Translations under genes and position numbers: made by a program
Shown: in pieces, positions 22,801 through 35,900 of the stretch
Numbering within the stretch: the first letter of the stretch is position 1
Layout: every line of letters begins with the position of its first letter
The notes under the pieces: model-generated
What the model saw: only the letters and a program-made list of their open reading frames with translations
Database searches by the model: none
Told to the model about the DNA's origin: nothing
DNA from: Pyrocephalus nanus
Lineage: Eukaryota > Chordata > Aves > Passeriformes > Tyrannidae
Direction: 5' to 3'
Length of the DNA stretch: 64,000 nt
Assembly: GCA_038380795.1 (NCBI GenBank)
Contig: CM076277.1
Span: forward strand, 4,307,501 to 4,371,500

Positions 22801-25800
22801 CTAATGGAAAGTGGAATCTGAGCAGAAATTAAGGTTCAACCAGATTGCACAGGCTGGATCCTTAGCTGGTATAAATCTGTGCCTACAGTGGATCTGACTG
22901 CGAGTCTACTCCAGCCTAGTCTCATCCATCCTGGGCTTGTTCTTTCCACGTGCCCACCAGCACAGAAGCTGGATGAATGTCTGCACAATCAGGATCCATC
23001 CCATTATTATGCTGCCTGCAGACATGGCTTCAAAAATAAAGTGCTCAGTATGTCTCAGAGCAGCCTGGAGTTGATGTCAGCAAAGGTTCCTTCCCAGGCC
23101 GTGCTCACCCTCATGAACAGTTGGGACAGGTCTTACAGAGTAGGTTTGTCTCCTTCCAAGATTTCTTCCTCCTCTACCCCCTCTCTCCCTACAAATGTGC
23201 CTTGGTGGGACCAAGACAACACTGAACACTCAGGAAGGTATGAGGTTGAAAAGTCAATAATACTTTCAGAAAAGAAGGTGAGAGGCAGAGTAAGCTGTGA
23301 GAAAGAGGCAAGTCTAAAGAAACCACAGGAAACAGACTCATCTCAGCAGCTGGGCCTCGAAAAAAGTGACTTTCCAAAACCTCCCCTCTGCTGAGACCAG
23401 TACTTCATGCTTGTGGATGTGACAGCCCATGAAAATGAGAGGGAAGGAGAACACACCAGGAGCTGAGAGATCCAGAGCAGCAGCAGCCTGAGAGGTGTCA
23501 AATGAGTGAAAGACGCCAGCGGGAGGAGGGGAGATGGGCTGGGATCTGCCAGGATGCTCCGTGGCTTCATGGAGTGCTTGTTCCAATGTGTAACCACCTG
23601 CCAGTGGTGCCACTGGGCACCTGCTGATCCCAACAATTGCACACAGGTAGGTGGAAAAGCAGGAGGGGACAGCGCAGGAGGAGGGAAATGAGAAGTGGGT
23701 CAGCTTTGGAGGTCTACGTTGGTTTTATTTAGTGGGGTAAACCTGGGTGTCATTGCACACCTGTGGAGATCCACTTCACTGTTTGAAGTGAGATGTTTTG
23801 TTGAAGTGGAGAAAGGAAGAGGTGAAAACAACATATCAGGAATGTCTGGAGCTGTGGATGCACCAACAGTGAGAGAGAACAGTAATTACACTCGGTGTAA
23901 AACTTGCCAGGAGCCCTGACCTCTGCCTGGAGAGAGCTGGTGGCACACAAGCACTCTTCAGAAAGTGTTTCTCTTTTCCCAGCAGCCAGTTTATTTAAAA
24001 ATATTACCCCTGGCACAAATCCATGGGCCATCATAGCCATAGGTGCCCAGTCTGTGCAAGGTAGGCAGCACTTCCCTCCAAGAGGAGAGGGCATCACTAA
24101 AGGCATTTACTGAACCGGGAGAGACAAAGCCAGAAGGGGACAGTGGTGGATTGCAGAGTCCACTCCCACCAGTGACAGGCTCTAACTGGGACCAGCCCAG
24201 TAACAGAGAACTGGGACTGAGCTCTGTGGCCACAGCACTGCCCCCCAAGGCTCCTGCTGCCCAACATCTCAGGTGCTCCAGCTCAGAGGTTACTAGAAAA
24301 AACCCAGACTCCTCTCCTCCAAATAGGACTCAAAAGACCCTTTTGACCCCTTGGTGACTGATTCAGAAACATACCATTTGCAGAAAGCTTTCCAGGGTCA
24401 GTGAAGATGAGACATTCAGTGAAGGGACTGAGGATGAATCCCGGCTCCTCAAGGGTTAATGGCATCTTTACACAGTGCCAGGATTTCATGCTGTATTTCC
24501 AGGGTATGAAATACTGTCTCATTATTTCTGTGATACAAACACCACAGCATACAAGTAACAACATCCAGAAAATGGATCTTAGTAGATACTGACCATAAAG
24601 AAAAGTGAAATAAATACTGATTTTCCCTTAGGCATGCAGACAACCCGTAAGCATTCAGCCAGCTGAGACTCCATCAGCTCCCAAATGTCAGTGAACACAC
24701 CATGCCTGTTTGTTGCCCAGTCACTGCTCTTTGCTATGAATTTTCTCTGCTCTCTGACTCACCACGAACTCCCCAGTTGTGCTACTCTTGCATGGTGTTC
24801 CAGTGCAGTCACCCAAGTGGGACCCTTCCTTCAGCCCCCCTGGCTGGATGTGAATTAGATAATCTTAAAATTCTTATCTGTTCAGGAGTTTCAACTTTAT
24901 TTTGTGTGGACAGCTCTGGACTGCCCAGATACGTGCAGAAAGGGGTCAAACCTGAGAGAGGAGGGACTGCCTCTCCATCATGCAACACAAGCTTTTGCCC
25001 CAGCCTTGAATCCACCTCAAAGTTATCCAAACTTCCTCCCTAACCACTGTGTGCTCTACCTCTGTCAGCCCCGTTTTGCTATTCAATGCAGCACTTCACA
25101 ATGCAGATGTGTCCCGGGGGCTTTTAAAAGCATAAATAAAGATCTGTAGATTGTTTTGTCCAGAATACCAAGGGCTGTCATACGAGCCCACCCAGATCTA
25201 AACACTGTTTTCATACCCTGCTTACTCTGAAAGTGCTGCTGCAGGGGTGTGAATTGGCGAGGTCTCACAGCACCATTTCAGGGAGGTATCATTAACCCAC
25301 TCATTTCACAGTGCTCCCTTAAGGCACGGGGTGATTTCCTGACACATCCCACGACTGGGCAAGTTGGTATTTGAGGCAAAACAGCCCAGAAATCCCAGTG
25401 CCAGAATATATTGGAAGGGATGTGCATTAATGCAGAATTAATGGGGATTCATCACTGTGCAGTGGTATTTGCTAACGGGGCTATACAAGCTAATAAATAA
25501 TGCACAACACTAAAATGTACATGATTTTGATGGCCAAAAGCCCTTCTAGTGGTAGTAGCTTCTGCTAGTAGAGAATTTTGCTCTCTAATTCCAAATAAAC
25601 ACAGTTAAAGGAGATATATAAGGAACTCACAGCTCAGCTTCTGAAATTGGTCTGTTCTCACTTGGATCCAGGTTAAGACTCAATCAATTTGTTTCTTAAG
25701 GATTCTTTGTCTTATGGTACTTTCAGGATGAAAGGAAATGCAGAGGGAAGAAGGAGATAACAGAAAATGCCAATGGGTAAAAATAAAAATTAAGACTCTG

Positions 25801-26895
25801 GGGGGTTAAATATGTTTTATTCCTTCTTGACACCAGGCCCTAAACTTGGTTATATTCCCCACAGCCCTTATCCCAGCCCAGTCTGACCAAGCTCTTTCAC
25901 AGGTCTAGTCATTATCTCATCTGAAACAGAACTATTAACTCCTGGTGTGCCCCTGCCTGAGCATCAGCAAGAGGCCCTAAACCCTGGGAAAGTTCTTTTC
26001 TCTGGATGTGCCTTTGGATTCTGCAGGTTCACAGCATCTCACACTCCCAGCCCCTTCAGGATCCACCTCTGATAACTGAGCACCTTCGGTACAAATGAAA
26101 CAAGAACAGGGCTTTTTCAGCAACAAAGACCCTGCAAATCTTCATTTTCCATGCCCTGGAAATGCGTGGAAAATCCAAATGCACGAAGGGTATAGTTGGT
26201 GTAGTTTCAAGACAGGAAAATTCCCAACAGGGGTTTCAAATCTCAGCTCTAAGGCAAGGAGTACCTTCTGAAAGGAGAGACTGCTAGAGGTTTTTTTCTG
26301 TTAGGGTGAGTGAAACAACATTTCTCTTTATCCTCTTTCTTGGAAAATCAAAATCCTTTTGCCTGAAATCATTCCAATTTTCTACATATATGGAGACTAT
26401 AATTCTCCCAGGTCTGATTCAGAATACATGGAGATGGTCAGATCTCAGTTAAAAATTTAAAAATTAAGTTCTTCAGCTTGAGTTGAATCACTGCACCCAG
26501 TTTCATACCTGTATTTCTTTCCCTATGGGTGATAACTCTGATCTTCCCAAAGAAGCAGGATGGATTTACTCAGTGCTAGGATAAGAAAAGCCTGAGAAGA
26601 ACTTCCTGGATCAGGAAGAAATATGTCTGTGACAGCAGATTGAGCTTCTCTTTGTGATCAGGCAGAGAGAAACTTCCCTGAAATTCGAAAAATTCAGGAT
26701 TTGCACCTTGGCTCAAAGGAATCTCCCATGGACCATCAGCAGTTAGAGGAGTCTCTTGACAAACACCAGATATACAGCCTGGTTTGCTGACATGACCTTA
26801 TTCAGTGAATATTTTATAATCCCAGCATTATTTGCACCACTCTTCCGGCTCTGACCTCAGTAAATCCCACATCCCGTGTTTAAGCCTACAGCTTA
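22801..26895. other. non-coding stretch, no gene recognised
   Basis: Apart from the open frame at 22879-23394, no exon is supported. 25400-25530 is AT-rich with several TTAAT/ATTAAT cores and could be another conserved element. No repeat was recognised. Confidence 0.45.
22879..23394 (+). other. 172-codon open frame with an internal exon-like segment
   Basis: The frame stays open for 516 bases. Inside it, 23098-23237 (140 nt) is flanked by CCTTCCCAG on the left and a good donor, GGAAG|GTATGAGG, on the right, and stays open in the same frame. Serine/proline-rich stretches dominate and no domain is recognised. It could be a lineage-specific exon or chance. Confidence 0.18.
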
Positions 26896-26942
26896 TCAAT
26901 CATCTCAAAGGTCTTTTGCAACCTAAATAATTCTGTGATAAA
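26896..26942 (+). mobile_element. CR1 LINE terminal remnant
   Basis: ATCATCTCAAAGGTCTTTTG, then CAACCTAAATAATTCTGTGA, matches the last about 45 bases of an avian CR1 in sense orientation. The rest of the element is absent. Confidence 0.75.
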
Positions 26943-29422
26943 ATGCAATCAAAGCTGAGCTACATCCCTGCACATGCAGTGATTTGGTCTGCTGGCATGG
27001 CCATTGCTAAATGAAAATTAAGCTTAATACTGTACATATTTTTCATGCACGATTATACCAGTATCTTATGAAAAAAAAATCTGGCCTAGCAGCTCTGCCT
27101 GCAAAGTAGCTGGTGGTGGTTAGATCTGTGGATAAAAGATAAAGCTGAAAGGCAGCTTGAAAACAGAGGGAAAAAAAAAAAAAAAAAGAACAACATAAAA
27201 TGGTGCAGACAAGAGAGTCAGATGAACTCTCAAGATCCAACCCTGCCTAGAAATGCCAAACTGACTTAAATTGGAGGATCACATCATAATCCCATATAAT
27301 TAATGTTTGTCATCCTGCTGTAAACTGCCAGATTATCATTAGTTCATCTTTTGTATTTCCAGGAGAAACTCATTACGCAGTGAGTGAAACGTTAGGAAAT
27401 TATTTACAATTATGCTGCCGAGAGCAGTAGGCTAATTCCATCTACTAATTAGCCCCACTTACATAAGTATAGGTAGAGTGCTATAAATAATAGCAGCAGT
27501 GAGTGCCGGGCTGGCACCGGCGCGCTGGGGCTGTGCAGCAGCGGCAGCTGCCCCCTCTGGTGGCCTCTTAATGGGATTTTACTCAAACCACATGAAAGGC
27601 TCCTAAAAACCATTCCTTGCCTAGGGCAGGGAGAGATGGAGCGAGTTGGCAAAGCAGGTGTTTCTGAGCTCCTCCCTGCAGCAGGCACATTTACTGCCCG
27701 GCCTCTCGATGCTGCCTAGAAATGAAGCCTGCAAATCTCACATCCTTCCTCGGATAGGGCTGGCAAAACAGCACCTGTTTTGGGGACCAAAAAAAACCAA
27801 AGAAAAACATTAGTGCACACTTGAAATGTAAACTTCTTTTAGTCTAAGGCAGTATTTAGTTCATGTGTGGTTTCTTTTGTCAATGACTTTAGGGATATCT
27901 AGGATGTTAGAGGGGGAAGATGAAGGGTGGTGTAAGACCAAGGTACACTAAAGAAGTCTGAGGGCATTTTTCCTTAAGGCACTGAAATACACAGAAATAA
28001 AGAACTGCCATTCTAAACCACTTCAGATATCAGTCACATAATAAAACACTTACTTTGCTTGTTTCATATGGTTTTTCAGTTCGCACACTTGGCTATAGAC
28101 AGAATTTCCTGATGAAGAGTGTGGAATTGGCCAACACACTCAGCCAAACAGTCTGAGATGTTTGAGTCCCTATTACAATGTTCCCAGCATCAACTGCCTG
28201 GAACCGCTTAATAAGATGGAATTGCAGTTTGAATGACACATACAATCAAAATTTTCATTTGTTTTCAGAAGGAAATCCATCTAATCTCCAGCAGAAGAGA
28301 ATGGAAGTGGGTTTAAGGCAGGCAGTCCATGTTCCACTCTCAATTTAGATGCAATTCGGAATATAGGATTTGCCTTAATGGATTGTCAGGTCTTAATGTG
28401 GGGGGACAATGAAGGTATAAGAAGGGTTATTGAATGAGAAGGAAAGGCTGTATTAAAAGACAACAAAAAATGAGAAAGGGAAAATAAAAGATATATTTCT
28501 ATGGCTGTAACTAGAAACTATCACTACATATGGTGGGATTTTTCAAAACCTTTTGATCACTTGTTATATCCAGACCATTTTCCTGCTGTGGCAGGAATGT
28601 TCCCTATAGTCCATGATCCAGTTTGCCAGGCAGTTTTTCAATGACCCATGCAGGACATTAAAACAGTTCCTCTATGGTTATTACATCACTCCAATTTCCA
28701 AGATGATATCATATAATTTGCATTACAGGGAAAACCCTCCATCCAAAGTGGCTTGCTTGAAGAAGCAGCCAAAAGGAATAGTTTATTGCTTTTCCTACTA
28801 GTTTGAAATGTGTAACATTCATTGCTTCCAGCTTGGTACTTTCACTTTTCCTTCTCAGTGTCATCCTCCAAGGAAAGCTGGCTTATTCCAGTGCTTAAAT
28901 CCCAATATTTTGTGTTCTTTGCTGGCTGCTCACTCTCATATCATCTCAGCTTTTAATCATTTATGTTCTTTAGGAAAGACATACCATGCTCTGCTGGAGC
29001 ACTGGGGGAGTTCAGCCCCCAGAGGAGGGGCCAAAGGCTGGCAGGGGCTGAGACAGCTCACACCAGGTCAGTCACAAAGCATCAGCAACACCCAGGGACC
29101 AGTCTCTCCCAAAAGCTGTTCCTAAAGCTCTCCAGCCCCTCAGCTCTTCCAGGTATGTGGCACATGCCTTATGGCACAATAGATTTTAGGAACAGTTTAC
29201 AGGGCCACATATAGTGTTTGCCCTTGAGCTCACTGGTGTTGGCATCCAGGTCTCAGCCAGACTGCCTGGTCCAGATTCTCTACTGTTCCTTGTTCTAAAG
29301 GTGCCCAAAATTTCCACATTCTTGCTAATGATCCACCTCCCTGTGGGGCACTTTCCTGGTTTGGTGCTGATTAATACAACCACATTTTCCAACCACAACT
29401 CCCATTTCTTCACTCTTCCCCA
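26943..29422. other. non-coding stretch, no gene recognised
   Basis: It holds the enhancer-like block at 27280-27570 and an A-rich tract at 27172-27187. Otherwise unique-looking DNA without supported exons. Confidence 0.45.
27280..27570. promoter_or_regulatory. candidate enhancer or core promoter
   Basis: The left half is AT-rich with ATAATTAATG and a perfect CTAATTAG (27445-27452). CTATAAATAATAG (27481-27493) matches MEF2-type sites and contains a TATA-box-like TATAAATA. Within 30 bases it passes into GC-rich sequence (GGCACCGGCGCGCTGGGG, then GCAGCGGCAGCTG). The segment 27547-27565 resembles a CTCF core on the minus strand (CCACCAGAGGGGG) but with mismatches in the 3' half. It could be a TATA promoter or an enhancer; no transcript evidence is available. 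Confidence 0.3.
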
Positions 29423-29740
29423 GCCTCAAAGGGAGCTACAAGAGATGTGGAGAGAGCATTTAGTGACAGGACAAGGGGGAATGGCTTCAAACTGACAGCA
29501 TCTAAATAGGTTTAGATTGGGTATTAGGAATGAATTCTTCCCTGTGAGGGTGGGGAGGTCCTGGCACAGGCTGCCCAGAGAAGCTGTGGCTGCCCTGTCC
29601 TTGGAAGTGTCCAAGGCCAGGTTGGACGGGGCTTGGAGCAACCTGGGCTAGTGGAAGGTGTCCCTGCCCATGGCAGGGGGTTGGAACTGGATGATGCTGA
29701 ATGTCCTTTCCAAGCCAAACGATTCTGTGATTTTATGATA
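29423..29740 (+). mobile_element. CR1 LINE 3'-end fragment
   Basis: It reads in CR1 sense from CCTCAAAGGGAGCTACAAGA, through GTGACAGGACAAGGGGGAAT, GAGGTCCTGGCACAGG, CAAGGCCAGGTTGGACGGGG and CTAGTGGAAGGTGTCCCTGC, to a tail CGATTCTGTGATTTTATGA. At about 318 bp it is the second-longest CR1 here. It is 5'-truncated. Confidence 0.95.
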
Positions 29741-32700
29741 CATCCCCCATTCCATAATCTTGCAGAGCCATCAGGCCCTGTCATGTCTGCGTGGGAGTCA
29801 CACTGTTTAAGGTGGTGATAACAGAGAAGAAGCAGCATCTGTACCCTAAAAATCATGTGTGCAGCGAATAAAAGCACCACCTGGTTCAGGACTGAGCCCT
29901 CACAACCTGCAGTCTGAGTCCCAGCACAGGCTGTGTGTCAGCCCAGAAGCCACTGACAGGGACAGTAAAATCTTTGCCCAGAGCCTCCAGGAACAGCATC
30001 TGGCCTGTGGGAAGCAGCTTGGCGTGCAGAGAGTTGTGCTTACACTCTGTCTTGATAAGTCAAAGGCAGAAATTACTGTGATTTGATCCTGCTCACAGGA
30101 ATTCCTCTGGGTCAGTGGATATCAGGATTTGCCTTGTTGAACATCAGGGAAGAAAACTTGGCCCTCGAAAATTACCTTTCTACAGATGTATAAAACCAGA
30201 AATACACAGATGTAGATGTGCACTTTCGGTTGTTTTCCTTGCAAACTTTAAAGCCATCACAACATTTTTTACATGTCCAAGGGCAAAAGTTTGCTCCTGT
30301 TTTATTTTTATTCCCTCTTAGATGGCTTTGTATTTCCAGCATGTTATAAATCACAGGTTACACCAGGATGTAAGCCAGAACAGCTTCATTACACACCCAA
30401 ATGTTTGGGATTAAAATTATAGCCTAGTGGCATAGATAAGAGGCAGATTATAATTAGCATCTAAACTGTGGGGTGATGATTCACAACAGAGCACTGCACA
30501 CCATCAACTGGGGTGCAGGTCAGAAGTTAATGATCCAAGGAACGATATCCAGCACCAGCAGAGCAGGACTGGAGGCCTGTGCTCCCCTCTCAGAGCTGAC
30601 AAGTGACACTGCCTCTTGTGCTCTCCCCAAAAACTGAGGGTAGGACTTGGTGACAAGTGCCAGATGGGCCACTCCAGAACGTGGAGACTAAGAAGGTTTA
30701 CCTCTGGCTGCTGCACATCCAGAGGGATGAAGAAGAGAGAAAGCTGGAAAAGAACGAGTGGATAGATATTAGAGAAGGAAATTTTTTCAGCTGAAGAGGT
30801 TTTTTTCAGGAAAACACCCATCTCTTGAGACTGAAAACTTCTATGGGGGAATACAAACTGTCACAGAACTCTTTTGCTGGGACAGAAGAAGAGAGGGAGG
30901 ATGGGCAGTGGGACTCCCCTGTCTCCCTGGAGCATCTACCTGGACTGGAATAGAGTGTCCCATGACCGAACATCCACAAAAAAACAGGCAAGTTCTCAGA
31001 AATTCCAGTCCCTGTCAATTTAAAAAAAAAAAACCAAAACAAACAAACAAACAAATAAAAAACAAACCAAAACAAAAACCCCAAAACCAAACCAACCAAA
31101 AAAAACCAAAAAAAAAAAAAAAAAAAAAAAAAAAGAAAATAGAGCAGCTTGCACAACTTGATAACAGCCAGATTTAGCACCAGGAAGACCTTCCAGCACA
31201 GGGACTTCGAGGCACCCACCCCACACAAGCCCTCCCCATCCACTGCGTGCATTGAAATGCTGACCAGTCTCGCAAAATGACTGTTGTTTTTAAAGCATAT
31301 TCTCAGCTGGTTGAACATTTAAGAAGCTGAATTCTGTTCAAATGCATAGTTTGCTGTGTGCACACACGCTGCTCCCAACACTCAGCCTACTATTCAAGAG
31401 CAAAACATACACACTCACATATGTAAGTTGTCATACGTGTGCCCCCAAGACCCACAGACACAGGAGTGAACATTTCCATTGCAAAACCCACCCTGCATCT
31501 CGTCTGTCAGTAATTCCACCCTCCAGGGAGACATATGTGCTGACAGTGAGACGATTATGAAGGTGATTGAGCTTCAAAACGTATTGTTGCTCTCTTCAAT
31601 AGCGCTGATTGGCAGCGGTGATTAAATGGGGAGAGGAGGGAAATGGTATTCACGGGCTGACCAGGCAGGTCATGGATGCAATCAGCTTAAGCATCTGCCA
31701 ATAACTGCTGGGTTTTTTTTCTTGAGCAACTCTGTAGCTCAGAGGGAGGATGGATCTGGTCACCCACCAGGTGAGGATGCTGGTTCTTTTTCCAGCTCAG
31801 CCATTGATTCACCTTGGCTTTCCTTCTTAGCCACTCTCTTTTTCTTGACAGTGCTGCAAGTGCTGAATTTCTAGGGAGAAAGGAAAGGTATTAGCAGAAA
31901 AATAAAAGATGCTCACAATGGGATCCATGGGATCAGACTCATACCACAAATAAACTTAATTTAACATGCTCCTCTGGATTAGATTTGGTGGCATCTGAAC
32001 TGTCTCTATGGGCCTGGAAAACATTTGACCTAAGGAAACAACTTTTCTGATCTCATGTGACAACTCCAATTTCCAGCAGCAAATATTTACTGAGCTATAG
32101 AAAATATCAGAACTACGAGGGTGAAAACAGAAAGGGTATTTATGCACAACATGATACTCCAAGGAACAGCCATCAAAATAGGCTTCTAACTTATAGAGGA
32201 CTGTCAAATGCCCAGCAGAGTTACTGCACCATGCATCAAAATTCCCTTTTGCTTCAGTTCATGAGCTCCCTCATAAGGCAGAGAACAGATGACTTAACAG
32301 TTGCAAGCAGTATTTATTTCATCACAGCCTCAGCTTGTCCCTCAGATAGGACACAGCCACCAGAGCAAAGCACCCAGTGCGAAGGTGACCCAGTCCTGGT
32401 CCCCAGAGGAGGGGGCTGCTTGTCTTGTCTTGCAACATGGTTGTGTACCAACCCTCCTCATCCCATTGCATGGTCAGGTTCTGTCATTTGGACTGATCAG
32501 AGAGGAATATCTTCCTCACAGAGGACCCCAACCTCTCCAGCTCCTGCTGCTCACTCACACAACTCCCAGGCCCCCTTACCAACAAGTTCCTCTCTATTTC
32601 TCTTCCTAATGTTCATTTCATGAGTTGCAGAAGTAACATTTTTCAGTATTAAAATGTAATTAATGATTTCACCATAATGGAGTTAATGATTAACTCGAAA

Positions 32701-32844
32701 GACATTTAGGCCCTTTGTTGAACAAAACTCACTCATTTTCTGATGCATTAGGACTGTCTGGTCTGCTCTGCCTCTGAAGCAGCCATCCCACAGCTGGCAG
32801 AAAGCCAGGGGCTGCAGAAAACATGGATTTTTTTTTCCTGTCAG
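29741..32844. other. non-coding stretch, no gene recognised
   Basis: It contains the A-rich tract at 31021-31134. A 188-codon frame (32057-32623, plus) has no domain or splice support. Confidence 0.5.
31021..31134 (+). repeat. A-rich / CAAA low-complexity tract
   Basis: A(12), then interrupted CAAA/CCAAAA units, ending in an uninterrupted run of 27 A (31108-31134). No retrocopy is recognisable upstream. Confidence 0.9.
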
Positions 32845-32944
32845 AGCATTTCTGACAGACCTCTGCAGCACACAGCTCTGCTCACAGGCACCATCAGCTC
32901 CTGGCTTCTGGATCCTATCAAAGACAGGAGAACAAAAGAAAAAG
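32845..32944 (+). CDS. candidate internal exon, unknown gene
   Basis: A 100-nt segment follows a strong acceptor (a long T-rich tract, then CCTGTCAG) and precedes a good donor (AAAAAG|GTAAGCAC). Two frames are open; one reads SISDRPLQHTALLTGTISSW and onward. With two open frames and no recognised domain, this could equally be a non-coding RNA exon or chance. The next good plus-strand candidate is 4.8 kb downstream (37745-37832). Confidence 0.2.
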
Positions 32945-35900
32945 GTAAGCACAGGTGGGGAGGAGGCAATGGGCTCATCTGACCAGCTCCCCATCAACTC
33001 TGCCATTTGTGAGATGTCCAGACAGAAGGGTTTCTAAAAGAATTTAGAGAGGATCAATGTTTTGATATTTGCTTTGAGGACACCTCTACAGTAGATCAGT
33101 GGGATGGAAGCCATCAGCTGCAGGGCAGGATGAGGAGCAGGGAATGAGCAGCTTGCACAGCAGTGCCCTGTGCCCTAGACTAGTTCTCCTCCTCCTCTGC
33201 ACCAAGCTCATCTCATTGCCCCAGGGACAGCAAGCCCCATGGAATAATAAATAACCTTGCTTGGAGACACTAAGGCTTTAAGAATTTAGACTCAAACCAA
33301 CAGATTAGGGGTGTATTTTGGAAACCCCCACCACAACTTGAGGCCAAGGGGCTCTGCCACACCACCAAATCCAGCACTGTTCTTTGGTCCTGAAGCACGT
33401 TAAACCAAGACTTTAGCTTTCCCCTGAAGCCAACTGAATTAATCAATTCCTCCTTAGCACTGAAATAAAACTCACTTTCTGCTGGGTGGGTCAAAACTGC
33501 ACAATCTATTTTGGCTGCTCTGTTCCCGTGAATTCTGTTACAATACCTTGCAAAGGGGGAGATTAGAGGGAAGGCAGAGCCAGCAGCATGCCTGGCTTTA
33601 TGAGGGGGAAAAAAACACACACACAATTTATTTTTCATTGCTTTATGATGAATATGAATTCAATTACATGCAGAGGAGAACTGCTGTAGTCAGTCAGAAT
33701 TATACTCAGCTAGTAGCAAATATAATGGCTTTTAAAAAGGAGAGCTTATCATCAAGGTTCAGACAAGCTTGAGTCCGTGTTGCACCTGATGAACCTGCAC
33801 AGGCAGACAATGACTGTCACAGCTGAGAATTAATCTCTCATCTCCACAGCTGGAGGAGGGAGGAGGAAGAAAGGTGTTAGTGGAGCACTCTGGTCACTGT
33901 CAGTCCTCCAGCCACCACACAGGACAGCACCAGGAAGCACAAGAACCACCTGCCAAAACATGAGAACACGCAACAAAAGCAACAGAGAAACACACTTGTC
34001 TCCCTTCTTGTTTCTGTCATTTTTCCCACCAGGCAAAATGCATCTCTCCCTGTCCCTGGGTTAAGGTTTGCCCACAAAGCTCACAAGCTCAGAGGCCACG
34101 TGTGCAGAGAACAGCTCACCCTCTGCTTTGATTGAGCCACACACCCAGGGAGCGTCTGCACAAACGTCATCACAGCACCCAAGCACCCAGTGCACGTGTA
34201 TTTCTGTCTCTGTATCTCTGTGCCTTTCATTTATCAGCTCTAGTCACTCTGAAACCACGACCACCTGTGCAGGAGCTGAGAGTTCTTCCAGGAGACCTTT
34301 CAAGGCCCTTTCAGTCCTAATTGAGCAGAAACCTTCAATCATTCACCCATCCCTGCTTGGCACAAGGTGTCTCAGCACAGCTCTGCTGGAGCAATGACCA
34401 GCCTGCCTCAGGGAGGGTCAGGAGTAATTCATTGTTTGTCCCACCACTGCCTTGCTGTGGGGCAGGACCCTGCTGCCTCCAGGACAGCCCTGCAGTGCTC
34501 AGAAGCCCCCAGCCCCTCTCCCCTTTCTCCTGCTCCCCAGGAGCACCAGTGCTCTGGCAGTGCCCATGTCTCCCGAGCTGCCACAGCACCAAACAGAGAA
34601 ATTCTCAAGGAAATGAGAGGAAAGACTGAAACTTTCCACATTATTCTCATGCACAGTGCAATTCTCCTGGGGTGTCACTGATGTTTCTGCAACATCGACA
34701 CATCCAGGTTTTCCTTCTTCAAGGTAACTCTCAGGTTGTTTCTTGGGGTGTTTTGCAACTCAAAAAAGTCATGTTGATGCAACACACCAAGAAACCACCT
34801 CCAGCCCTCCCCCTGGGAGCGGGCATGAAAATATTATACATCTTTAGTCATTGCTTAATAAAACAGCCCTGAGCAGCAAATCCACCTGACTTGTCATTGC
34901 CTGAAGCCCTGAAAGCCCCAGCAGTGTGTGCAAACACAGACATATGTGTGCTGCTGCCTGTCACTCTGACAGGCACCTCAACTTGGAGCTGGACACGCCA
35001 GTCAGGCAAAAAGGAAAGCCAGGGGCAAAGAGGAGGGCTCAGGCAGCAGTGAGCCAGGCAGGGCTGAAGGGAGACCTCATCTGCTCTGAGACCCAGCTAT
35101 TATAGCCCAGCTCTGGAGCAGCAGATGTGCCAGGCTGTGCTACCCCAAGGATGCTGGTGGAGCCACACTTCCCAGGAGGAGCTGGTCTGCCTTCCTCTCT
35201 GCACACAGGCAGCACAAACACAAGGCTTCCCTTGTTTTAGAGGCAAAACGTTACTTTGGAGCAGCTGTCTGAAAAAGATGCTCAAGTCTTGCCCAATAAT
35301 GAACATTTCAAAATTCCTCACTAATTTTCATGAAACCATTTCACGGTCACTTGTGGGTTAAGCTTTACATCTTCTTCAGCATGGAGGGGGAGTGTTGCTG
35401 CGTTTCAGTGAGAGGAGAAATAAGACATGGAGCGTCACATTTCTTGATCAAACTTAGGAATCAAGATAGGGCAAAGTTCATACAAACCCCAGACATCTGT
35501 GCTCCTTCATCCCCATGTATTTGCTCCTCACCAGCAAGAGACAGTTCCAGCCATTTAACAAGAGGGAATGGGTTTAATCTCTTTTTCATCCAGGTGAGGC
35601 TGCCTGGAGGATGGAGGATGATCCCATCCCAGCCTGGAGCCTCCCTATTCCCAAGCCCAGGCTGCAGTGGCATAAGCAGAGCTGGGCTTTGCTGTGGACA
35701 CAGAGACAGCACAGTCAGCCAGCTTTGGGTCTGGAATCAGACTGTGCCATTAGACAAAATCTATAGGCTCAGATTCTGCCAGCTGCTCACCAGACCTGAT
35801 TGAAAGCGTAGGAATTACATTAAATTACCTGATTATGTGCAGGCTGACAAATAACAGCAGATATTACAGCCAAGGCTGAACAAGAGCTTGGCCATTCCTG

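Noticed and set aside
27547..27565. CTCF binding site
   Set aside because: The CCACCAGAGGGGG core matches only partly: the GGC that should follow is displaced by extra G. Mentioned only as CTCF-like.
32057..32623. 188-codon plus-strand frame
   Set aside because: No domain, no paired splice sites, and overlapping open frames.
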